Positions 7,900 through 14,337 of a stretch of DNA of 15,364 nucleotides are shown piece by piece (the first letter of the stretch is position 1; each line of letters begins with the position of its first letter). The notes beneath the pieces are model-generated. The model was not told where the DNA came from. It did no database searches and was given only the letters and a program-made list of their open reading frames with translations. Source of the DNA: FW021-bin31 sp964422465. GTDB lineage: Bacteria > Bacteroidota > Bacteroidia > Chitinophagales > Chitinophagaceae. The position numbers were made by a program, and so were the translations under genes. The stretch covers positions 1-15,364 of the forward strand of contig CAYRBD010000082.1 of assembly GCA_964422465.1 (NCBI GenBank), written 5' to 3'.

Positions 7900-9138
7900 A
7901 TGCCAGAAAAACAAAATACCAGTTATCCTAAAGATAAAATTCGGGTTTTATTACTAGAAAGCATTCATGACCAGGCGGTTAAGGCTTTTGAAGAAGCAGG
8001 ATATAAGAACATACAAAGGCTTTCTAAAGCGCTTTCTGAAGAAGAACTGATCAGGGAAATAAAAAATGTTCATCTGATAGGAATCCGGTCCAAGACCCAT
8101 ATTACTGAAAAAGTGTTAAAGGCTGCTAAAAAGTTGCAGGCTGTCGGATGTTTTTGTATTGGTACCAATCAGGTAGATCTGAAGGCTGCTACCTCGCGGG
8201 GAGTGGCTGTTTTTAATGCCCCTTATTCCAACACCCGTTCGGTAGCTGAATTGGTGATAGCTTTATCCATTATGCTTGTCCGGAAGATTCCGGATAAAAA
8301 TAAAGCGGCTCATGACGGGATCTGGATGAAAGCTTCTACAGGCGCCCATGAGCTAAGGGGAAAGACACTGGGTATTGTAGGTTATGGAAACATAGGCAGC
8401 CAGGTAAGTGTTCTGGCTGAAGCGATGGGAATGAATGTGATCTATTATGATATCGTGAAGAAAATGCCGATGGGGAATGCGGTACAAAAAAGCTCAATGG
8501 CAGAAATGCTGGGAGAAGCTGATGTTGTAACGTTGCATGTGCCGGCTTCCGAAAGTACCAAAAATATGATCACCGCGAGGGAACTTTCTCAGGTAAAAAA
8601 AGGAGCTATTTTCCTGAATTATGCCAGAGGAAATGTGGTGGATCTGGAAGCCTTAAGAGAAAGTCTGGAATCGGGCCATCTTTCCGGCGCTGCGATTGAT
8701 GTATATCCCGAGGAGCCTAAGAAAAATGGTGAAAAATTTGTTTCTCCTCTGCAAAAGGTTCATAATGTTATTCTGACTCCACACATTGGAGGTTCTACTG
8801 AAGAAGCCCAGTTCAATATTGGCATTGATGTCAGCCAGAAGCTGCTGCGTTATCTGGAAAGCGGCTCCAGCTATGGATCACATACGGTACCTGATCTGAA
8901 CATCCCGATGCAGGACCACAAGCACCGGATTTTGCATATCCACAAAAATGTACCGGGAGTATTGTCCAGCATTAATGCGGCTCTTTCTGCAGAGCATATC
9001 AACATTCTCGGACAATACCTGAAGACCAATGAGGAAATAGGATATGCCGTGCTGGATATTAATCAGAAGGTTTCCAGGAAAGCCTTTAAGGTACTGAGTG
9101 AAGTCCCGAATACCATTCGGACCAGACTGCTGTATTAA
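7900..9138 (+). CDS. serA: D-3-phosphoglycerate dehydrogenase with ACT domain
   Basis: The enzyme catalyses the first step of serine synthesis, oxidising 3-phosphoglycerate with NAD. It is 412 residues, the length of the E. coli-type short form with one C-terminal ACT domain. Visible landmarks are the NAD-binding GIVGYGNIGSQ (158-168), the catalytic triad R243, E272 and H295 (in TPHIGGST), and the ACT domain from about residue 341. Within the ACT domain H348, N350 and N368 align with the E. coli serine-contact residues H344, N346 and N364, so feedback inhibition by L-serine is expected. ATG 7900 is preferred over TTG 7864 because the promoter lies between them. No serC or serB lies beside it. 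Confidence 0.95.
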   Translation: MPEKQNTSYPKDKIRVLLLESIHDQAVKAFEEAGYKNIQRLSKALSEEELIREIKNVHLIGIRSKTHITEKVLKAAKKLQAVGCFCIGTNQVDLKAATSRGVAVFNAPYSNTRSVAELVIALSIMLVRKIPDKNKAAHDGIWMKASTGAHELRGKTLGIVGYGNIGSQVSVLAEAMGMNVIYYDIVKKMPMGNAVQKSSMAEMLGEADVVTLHVPASESTKNMITARELSQVKKGAIFLNYARGNVVDLEALRESLESGHLSGAAIDVYPEEPKKNGEKFVSPLQKVHNVILTPHIGGSTEEAQFNIGIDVSQKLLRYLESGSSYGSHTVPDLNIPMQDHKHRILHIHKNVPGVLSSINAALSAEHINILGQYLKTNEEIGYAVLDINQKVSRKAFKVLSEVPNTIRTRLLY

Positions 9139-9200
9139 GGATATTGACTTGGCCTGTTTTTTGTACTTTAAAGGCATATTAATTTCAAAAAATTAGTTTT

Positions 9201-9659
9201 ATGAGAAAAGTCATTCTTTTGTGCCTGGGTATAGCTCTGGCGGCAACCTCCGTACAGGCTCAATTTAATAGTTTGAAAAAAAATGCGGAGAAACAGATAA
9301 GTAGTCAGGTGTCTCCCGGTACTTTGCTCACACAATTTAGCGGAGCGCTAAAGCCTACGTCCTTCATAACAGGATCATCAGATCAAAAAAGCAAATTGTT
9401 ATCCTCCTTTAGCAATATTTCGTCTGCGTCACAATTTGGAAGTGGAATAGGATCGCTGGCTTCATTAATCAAGCCTTCCATGTTTAAATCAGGCTTTAAT
9501 TTAAGCAATATTCTTAAGCTTGCCAAGACAATACAAACCATCAGGCAGGGGGCAGACCTGTTGAAATCCCTGGAAGGAGGGTTAAAACCGGAGGCTTTCA
9601 CCAAAGGATGGAGTCAAAAGCGTACCGGGTGGCTTACAGCGCTTAATGCATTAAAGTAG
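9201..9659 (+). CDS. Small secreted protein with three LKPxxF-type repeats, function unknown
   Basis: I do not recognise this 152-residue protein. Residues 1-20 are a clear Sec signal peptide (MRKVILLCLG, then a hydrophobic run), with a good signal peptidase I site after VQA at 18-20, so a mature periplasmic or exported protein of about 132 residues is expected. The mature part is rich in Ser, Leu, Lys and Gly with no cysteine. Three related segments recur: LKPTSF at 50-55, IKPSMF at 90-95 and LKPEAF at 128-133. The first and third are longer matches of about 25 residues, including a following G, a QK pair and a Leu-rich end. The start follows serA by 62 bp, with a possible weak promoter (TTG at 9144-9146, 17 bp, TACTTTA at 9164-9170), so it may be transcribed alone or with serA. 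Confidence 0.75.
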   Translation: MRKVILLCLGIALAATSVQAQFNSLKKNAEKQISSQVSPGTLLTQFSGALKPTSFITGSSDQKSKLLSSFSNISSASQFGSGIGSLASLIKPSMFKSGFNLSNILKLAKTIQTIRQGADLLKSLEGGLKPEAFTKGWSQKRTGWLTALNALK

Positions 9660-9708
9660 CAGCAAACTGCAAAATTAAATTCATGAAAAGGGTTGATCGA
9701 ACTGCTGT

Positions 9709-9777
9709 TGTACCGCTCTTACTTTGCATTTCGGAGTAATTTGATTACGGGAGCGAAAGGACAGGGGAGCGGCTACA
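9709..9777. other. Folded intergenic element between convergent genes
   Basis: TGTACCGCTC at 9709-9718 pairs with GAGCGGCTACA at 9767-9777 with one bulged C. Inside the loop, GTAAT (9736-9740) pairs with ATTAC (9744-9748) around TTG. There is no T tract, so it is not a standard intrinsic terminator, although it lies where transcripts from the secreted-protein gene and the XRE gene converge. A further small stem, GCAG/CTGC at 9659-9670, follows the secreted-protein gene. This 127 bp gap is less AT-rich than the other gaps. I see no coding sequence in it. Confidence 0.3.
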
Positions 9778-9786
9778 GTGGCTCTG

Positions 9787-9993
9787 CTATTCCCAATCCG
9801 CTTTCTCAAGTAGAAATATATTCTCCACTGCTTTTTCGAATACCCGTGCTATCTTAAGAGCCAGAACTGTTGAAGGCACATATCTTCCTTTTTCGATGGC
9901 ATTGATGGTCTGACGGCTGACGAAAACCTTTTTTGCCAGTTCTTCTTGTGTTAGATTTTTAATTGCCCTTTCTACTTTAATGGTGTTCTTCAT
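9787..9993 (-). CDS. Short XRE/Cro-family helix-turn-helix regulator
   Basis: This 68-residue DNA-binding protein is almost entirely one HTH domain: helix 2 TQEELAKKVFV at 15-25, and recognition helix SRQTINAIEKG at 26-36, followed by two helices around 41-60. ATG 9993 is chosen because the frame upstream of it encodes the end of the preceding membrane protein in another phase, and MKNTIKVERA is the usual N-terminus of this subgroup. It overlaps the membrane protein gene by 17 bp, so the two are co-transcribed and probably coupled. Small regulators of this kind are often paired with a membrane protein of unknown role and often control their own promoter. The inverted repeats before the cassette are the natural candidate target, which is my inference. 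Confidence 0.88.
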   Translation of the reverse strand: MKNTIKVERAIKNLTQEELAKKVFVSRQTINAIEKGRYVPSTVLALKIARVFEKAVENIFLLEKADWE

Positions 9994-10459
9994 TTGGAAT
10001 GGCTTTAGCATTACGGAACAATATATAATTGAACCGTGCAATGTATATAATCAAAATGGTGAACATGTTATAAAGCATGATATTTAAAAAGACGATTCCA
10101 TAAATAAAAGCCAAGGAGAAAAATAGAAGGATATAATTGATAAGAACAGCCCACAGGAGTGAAGATTGTCGTAATGCTGCAATATATTCATCTTCAGTTT
10201 TTTCTTTGGTAAAGCCTACTAATAAGCCACCTGCTATAAATAGCATCCCGGTTAGGGTAGGGGTTATGTTAGTGTCCACCAGGCTGAAATATTGAGTGCT
10301 CGTTAAAATTTCATCATAGACGATCGCGAATACCCGGGCATTTATAGGTATTGCTTTATAATTAGTAATAATTTGGATGGTTCCCAATACGACAGACAGG
10401 AGGAGCAGAATCCAACCTGTTTTTTTCAGTTTGTGTGGTAAAAGCAGTTTAGATGGCAT
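9977..10459 (-). CDS. Four-helix membrane protein paired with the XRE regulator, function unknown
   Basis: This protein of 160 residues has a basic N-terminus and four probable transmembrane helices, at about 14-32, 68-84, 101-120 and 121-141. A charged cytoplasmic-type loop (TKEKTEDEY, 84-92) precedes helix 3. No catalytic motif or cysteine is visible. The overall plan, with a KEKxEDE loop followed by a long helical hairpin, recalls small membrane proteins encoded beside short XRE regulators in many Bacteroidota and Firmicutes, but I cannot name a family with confidence. It is the first gene of the unit; its 3' end overlaps the regulator start by 17 bp. GC is about 35 percent by hand count, below that of suf or serA, so the cassette may have been acquired. 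Possible roles include sensing or sequestering the regulator, or immunity to a membrane-active peptide, none shown. Confidence 0.8.
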   Translation of the reverse strand: MPSKLLLPHKLKKTGWILLLLSVVLGTIQIITNYKAIPINARVFAIVYDEILTSTQYFSLVDTNITPTLTGMLFIAGGLLVGFTKEKTEDEYIAALRQSSLLWAVLINYILLFFSLAFIYGIVFLNIMLYNMFTILIIYIARFNYILFRNAKAIPNEEHH

Positions 10460-10474
10460 GATTAAAATTTTTTA

Positions 10475-10505
10475 CAAATGTAAAGCACACTTTACATAAA
10501 ACAAA
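10475..10505 (-). promoter_or_regulatory. Complete -33/-7 promoter of the XRE/membrane-protein cassette
   Basis: On the minus strand TTTG (10505-10502), a 19 bp spacer and TACATTTG (10482-10475) match the Bacteroidota consensus TTTG-N19/20-TAnnTTTG perfectly. It lies 15 bp before the ATG at 10459, so the leader would be under about 12 nt. It is the only promoter in the window with both boxes intact at the ideal spacing. Confidence 0.7.
10478..10497. promoter_or_regulatory. Probable operator 1: perfect inverted repeat in the XRE cassette promoter
   Basis: ATGTAAAG (10478-10485), CACA, CTTTACAT (10490-10497) is a perfect 8+8 bp inverted repeat. It fills the spacer between the -33 and -7 boxes and overlaps the -7 box by 5 bp, so a bound dimer would block RNA polymerase. 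The XRE protein of the same unit is the likely binder (inference). Confidence 0.6.
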
Positions 10506-10510
10506 ATATA

Positions 10511-10528
10511 CTTTACATTAAGTAAAAT
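10511..10528. promoter_or_regulatory. Probable operator 2: imperfect copy upstream of the -33 box
   Basis: CTTTACAT at 10511-10518 repeats the right arm of operator 1 exactly 21 bp further on, i.e. two helical turns, and is followed by the inverted, partly matching AGTAAAAT at 10521-10528 (TTTAC-ATTAA-GTAAA core). Two phased sites suggest cooperative binding by two dimers. Confidence 0.45.
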
Positions 10529-10613
10529 ATGCTTTCCTCATTATATCTTCTAACTGTCTTTCTTAGAGGACTTATTGCTTTTATCTATCTGCTTATTGCT
10601 ATCATTTTATAAG

Positions 10614-10646
10614 AGCCTGATTGTAAATTAAGCCAGGCTTGTTTTT
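10614..10646 (+). terminator. Terminator-like hairpin in the gap before sufB
   Basis: AGCCTG (10614-10619) pairs with CAGGCT (10634-10639) around a 14 nt loop, followed by TTGTTTTT. The stem is short and the loop long, so termination would be weak. There is no plus-strand gene immediately upstream, so if real it would end an unseen small transcript. Upstream of it, CTTATTGCT occurs twice, 21 bp apart (10571 and 10592). I see nothing else in 10530-10735. Confidence 0.3.
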
Positions 10647-10735
10647 GGGACTTACGAAAAATGGAAAAGCAATATTCATAAAGGGAAAAATTAGTTAAAA
10701 GGTTGGATATTATCGGGATAAACCTAAAATAGCGG

Positions 10736-10743
10736 TAAATTTG
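10736..10743 (+). promoter_or_regulatory. -7 promoter element for the suf operon, nearly at the start codon
   Basis: TAAATTTG matches TAnnTTTG and ends only 5 bp before the sufB ATG at 10749. Transcription from it would begin at or within a base or two of the start codon, giving a leaderless or near-leaderless message. No -33 TTTG is seen at 19-21 bp upstream. Confidence 0.5.
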
Positions 10744-10748
10744 CATTT

Positions 10749-12194
10749 ATGAGTGAACAAGATAAGATTTTAGAAAATATACAACAGTCGGAATACAAAT
10801 TCGGCTTCTCTACGGACATTGAAATGGACGTGGCGCCTGTCGGGTTAAATGAAGATACGATTCGGATGATTTCCGCAAAAAAAGAAGAACCCGATTTTAT
10901 CCTGCAATGGCGATTAAAGGCATTTCGTCTTTGGAAAAAGATGAAAGAACCTCATTGGGCTCATTTTGATTATGCCCCTGTGGACTATCAAAAGCAGTCT
11001 TATTATGCAGCGCCCAAAAAGAAACCCAAGCTGAACAGCCTGGACGAGGTAGATCCGGAATTGCGCCGAACCTTTGATAAACTGGGGATTTCTCTCCAGG
11101 AGCAGAAAATGATGACCGGCGTGGCTGTAGATGCCGTTTTTGATTCCGTGTCTATCGCTACTACCTTCCGTGAAAAACTGGAAGAAGCAGGGGTAATTTT
11201 CTGTCCTATAAGCGAAGCCATCAGAAATCATCCGGACTTGATAAAGAAATATCTGGGTTCGGTAGTCCCCTATTCCGATAACTTTTTTGCGGCTTTAAAT
11301 TCGGCCGTTTTTACAGATGGTTCTTTTGCTTATGTTCCCAAAGGGGTACGTTGCCCTATGGAATTATCTACCTACTTCCGCATGAATGCAGAAAATACCG
11401 GGCAGTTTGAACGTACGCTTATTGTAGCAGAGGAGGGGGCCTATGTGAGTTATCTGGAAGGCTGTACAGCTCCTAAAAGAAGTGTAAGCCAGTTACATGC
11501 AGCCGTTGTTGAGATTGTCGCTTTGGATAATGCAGAGGTGAAATACTCTACCGTACAGAATTGGTTTCCGGGAAATCAGGATGGAACCGGAGGAGTTTAT
11601 AATTTTGTTACTAAGAGAGGGTTGTGTAAAGGTCATCATTCTAAAATCTCCTGGACACAGGTGGAAACGGGTTCTGCACTTACCTGGAAATACCCCAGTG
11701 TCTTGCTGAAAGGGGATTATTCTCATGGCGAGTTTTATTCGGTTGCCGTAACCAACCACCATCAAAAAGCAGATACCGGCACCAAAATGCAGCATATTGG
11801 AAAAAACACCCGAAGCCGAACGGTTTCTAAGGGAATTTCGCTTGGTCAGAGTGATAATTCCTTCCGGGGGCTGGTGAGCGTAGCGAGAGGAGCAGAGAAT
11901 GCACGAAATTATACGCAGTGTGACTCTCTGCTGGTGGGCGACCGCTGTGGGGCGCATACTTTCCCATATATAGAAGTAAAAAATAAAACCGCCCAGGTGG
12001 AGCACGAAGCTACCACCTCCAAGATTGGAGAAGACCAGATTTTTTATTGCAAACAGCGTGGAATAGGTGAGGAAGAAGCTGTTAGCCTGATCGTCAATGG
12101 ATATTGTCGGGAGGTGCTTAATCAATTGCCTATGGAGTTTGCCGTTGAGGCACAGGCTTTGTTGTCGCTAAGTTTGGAAGGCAGCGTTGGATAA
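10749..12194 (+). CDS. sufB: Fe-S cluster assembly scaffold protein SufB
   Basis: SufB forms the SufBC2D complex with SufC and SufD, on which iron and sulfide are built into Fe-S clusters in the cytosol. The protein is 481 residues, a little shorter than E. coli SufB. C391 in YTQCDSLL matches the catalytic C405, and H419-E420 in QVEHEATTS match H433-E434, with the same 28-29 residue spacing. The C-terminus (FAVEAQALLSLSLEGSVG) is typical. The N-terminus SEQDKILENI fits the family, supporting ATG 10749 despite the absence of a leader. It is the first gene of sufBCDS, 36 bp before sufC. No sufA or regulator gene such as sufR or iscR is next to it. Confidence 0.97.
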   Translation: MSEQDKILENIQQSEYKFGFSTDIEMDVAPVGLNEDTIRMISAKKEEPDFILQWRLKAFRLWKKMKEPHWAHFDYAPVDYQKQSYYAAPKKKPKLNSLDEVDPELRRTFDKLGISLQEQKMMTGVAVDAVFDSVSIATTFREKLEEAGVIFCPISEAIRNHPDLIKKYLGSVVPYSDNFFAALNSAVFTDGSFAYVPKGVRCPMELSTYFRMNAENTGQFERTLIVAEEGAYVSYLEGCTAPKRSVSQLHAAVVEIVALDNAEVKYSTVQNWFPGNQDGTGGVYNFVTKRGLCKGHHSKISWTQVETGSALTWKYPSVLLKGDYSHGEFYSVAVTNHHQKADTGTKMQHIGKNTRSRTVSKGISLGQSDNSFRGLVSVARGAENARNYTQCDSLLVGDRCGAHTFPYIEVKNKTAQVEHEATTSKIGEDQIFYCKQRGIGEEEAVSLIVNGYCREVLNQLPMEFAVEAQALLSLSLEGSVG

Positions 12195-12230
12195 AAATTT
12201 AATCAAAAAAAGAATATAATCAGAATAGAA

Positions 12231-13001
12231 ATGTCAATGTTATCAATTAAAGACCTGCAGGCATCAGTTGAAGAAAAAGAAATCCTCAGGGGAATCACTT
12301 TAGATATTAACCCGGGGGAGGTGCATGCCGTTATGGGGCCTAATGGCTCAGGAAAGAGCACCCTGGCTTCTGTCCTTGCCGGTCGGGATGAATACGAAGT
12401 AACCGGAGGCAGCGCCACCTTCTTTGGAGAAGACCTGCTCGAACTGGAACCGGAAGAACGCGCCCGGCTGGGGTTGTTTCTTGCTTTTCAGTACCCTGTT
12501 GAAATTCCGGGAGTAAGTACCACTAATTTTTTGAAAACGGCCGTAAACGAATCCCGCCAGGCCAGAGGCGAAAAGCCAATGGATGCGGTACAGTTTATGA
12601 AATTAATGAAAGACCGGCTGGAATTGGTGAAGATGGATAAAAGGTTGCTGAGCCGCTCTCTTAATGAAGGTTTTTCCGGCGGGGAGAAGAAGAGAAATGA
12701 GGTTTTTCAAATGGCTATGCTGGAACCCAAGCTGGCTATTATGGATGAAACCGATTCAGGACTGGATATTGACGCCCTGCGCCTGGTGGCCGATGGTGTC
12801 AATCAATTAAGGAATGAGAACCGCTCTTTTTTGATTATTACCCACTATCAGCGTTTGCTGGATTATATTGTGCCCGATTATGTACATGTTATGTACAATG
12901 GACGATTTGTTAAATCCGGTACCAAGGAACTGGCACTGGAACTGGAAGAAAAGGGCTACGACTGGCTGAAAGAACATAGTGGACAGGCTGTGGCTCAGTA
13001 A
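12231..13001 (+). CDS. sufC: Fe-S cluster assembly ATPase SufC
   Basis: SufC is the ABC-type ATPase of the SufBC2D complex, with ATP-driven dimerisation reshaping the scaffold. The 256-residue protein has Walker A GPNGSGKST (36-44), Q-loop Q87 in AFQYP, ABC signature FSGGE (148-152), Walker B LAIMDE with catalytic E173, and switch H205 in ITHYQR. The run DETDSGLDIDAL (172-183) is typical of SufC. ATG 12231 is chosen; M3 at 12237 is a possible alternative. The region before it is A-rich without a Shine-Dalgarno sequence. It lies 13 bp before sufD. Confidence 0.98.
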   Translation: MSMLSIKDLQASVEEKEILRGITLDINPGEVHAVMGPNGSGKSTLASVLAGRDEYEVTGGSATFFGEDLLELEPEERARLGLFLAFQYPVEIPGVSTTNFLKTAVNESRQARGEKPMDAVQFMKLMKDRLELVKMDKRLLSRSLNEGFSGGEKKRNEVFQMAMLEPKLAIMDETDSGLDIDALRLVADGVNQLRNENRSFLIITHYQRLLDYIVPDYVHVMYNGRFVKSGTKELALELEEKGYDWLKEHSGQAVAQ

Positions 13002-13014
13002 TAAAAAAAGAAAC

Positions 13015-14337
13015 ATGAATAATATAGAACCAACGTTAAAACTGCCGGCAAGGATAGATAACTGGTGGGAAGAAACTGTGAAAGAAAGTCAGGGAAGCCC
13101 TGTATTGGAGCGAATGCGACAGGCTTATGACTTTTTTAAAACTAATGGATTTCCCCATGTAAAATTGGAGGATTGGAAATATACCAATACGCGTAAAATT
13201 ACGAATTTCCCCTATGCATGGCCGGTAAAGAACGAATCAAGGTTGGATACAGTTACCTTTGAACAACTGCCTCTGGCTAAAAATATAGATGCTTATAAAC
13301 TGGTATTTGTAAACGGTTATCTGGATGATGCCCTTTCCATCCTTCCTGCTGGTGATAACGCTTTTACAGTGACTCACCTTGAAGATGTAGAAGCCCGGGG
13401 AACCTATCAGGAGCACCTGGCCTCTGTGGTAACCAATGAATCCGGCTTTACCGCATTAAACACGGCTTTACATACCGGCGGCGTACTGATAGACGTTCCG
13501 AAAGGAGTGGTAGTGGACAAACCGGTTTTCGTTTATTATATTTCTCTGACAGAAGAAGATTTATTCTTAGTTCAACCCAGAAATCTACTTATTGCGGAGG
13601 ACAATAGCGAAGTTCAACTGGCTGAAATCTTTATTTCAAAAGGGGAACAGCCTTCTCTAACCAATATAGTTACTGAAATAAAGGCAGGCTCCGGCGCTCA
13701 TGTAGATTATTCCAAAATTCAACTGGAAAAGGGGCCGCACTTTCATGTAGGCTATACCAAGATTCAGCAGGAGAAAGATTCTAAAGTGGATACCCATCAG
13801 ATATCTATTGATGGAGATTTTATACGAAATGATCTGCAGTTTTATTTAAATGATAAAAATTGTACCAGCATCCTGAATGGACTATACATCATAAATGAAG
13901 ATCAACATCTGGATAACCATACGCGTGTGGATCATGCCATGCCCGGGTGTTTCAGTGACCAATTGTATAAGGGAATTTTGGATGGTAAGGCTACGGGTGT
14001 ATTCAACGGTAAGGTGGTTGTCCATCAGGATGCACAACAGACCAATGCTTATCAAAGAAATACGAATGTCTTGCTTTCGGACGGAGCCACTATTAATACC
14101 AAGCCCGAATTGGAGATATATGCAGATGATGTGCGGTGTACCCATGGCGCCACATCCGGATATCTGGATAAAGAAGCCATTTTTTATTTGCGTTCGAGAG
14201 GCCTTTCTGAACATGACGCTCAGCATTTTCTATTGAAGTCGTATGCTTATGAGGTGGTTGAAAAAATGAATGTGGAAGCGTTAATTGATCCTTTGAAGGC
14301 ACTCATTGATCAAAAATTAATAAAGAAATTATCATGA
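13015..14337 (+). CDS. sufD: Fe-S cluster assembly protein SufD
   Basis: SufD is the SufB paralogue that pairs with it in the SufBC2D scaffold and is needed for iron acquisition. At 440 residues it has normal length. C375 and H377 in VRCTHGATSG match E. coli C358 and H360, the latter essential for cluster assembly. Other landmarks are the N-terminal LEDWKYTNTR (51-60), the beta-helix core from about 150 to 350, and the C-terminal FLLKSYAYEVVE (405-416). ATG 13015 is used; an open frame 12 codons longer only reads through the end of sufC. The stop overlaps the sufS start as ATGA. Confidence 0.96.
   Translation: MNNIEPTLKLPARIDNWWEETVKESQGSPVLERMRQAYDFFKTNGFPHVKLEDWKYTNTRKITNFPYAWPVKNESRLDTVTFEQLPLAKNIDAYKLVFVNGYLDDALSILPAGDNAFTVTHLEDVEARGTYQEHLASVVTNESGFTALNTALHTGGVLIDVPKGVVVDKPVFVYYISLTEEDLFLVQPRNLLIAEDNSEVQLAEIFISKGEQPSLTNIVTEIKAGSGAHVDYSKIQLEKGPHFHVGYTKIQQEKDSKVDTHQISIDGDFIRNDLQFYLNDKNCTSILNGLYIINEDQHLDNHTRVDHAMPGCFSDQLYKGILDGKATGVFNGKVVVHQDAQQTNAYQRNTNVLLSDGATINTKPELEIYADDVRCTHGATSGYLDKEAIFYLRSRGLSEHDAQHFLLKSYAYEVVEKMNVEALIDPLKALIDQKLIKKLS

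Noticed and set aside
9683..9739. Tiny 18-codon ORF between the secreted-protein gene and the XRE gene
   Set aside because: Too short, with no ribosome binding site, and overlapping the inverted-repeat structure; nothing supports translation.
10571..10600. CTTATTGCT repeated 21 bp apart
   Set aside because: Only two copies of a 9 bp AT-rich word in non-coding DNA; without more copies or conservation it could be chance.
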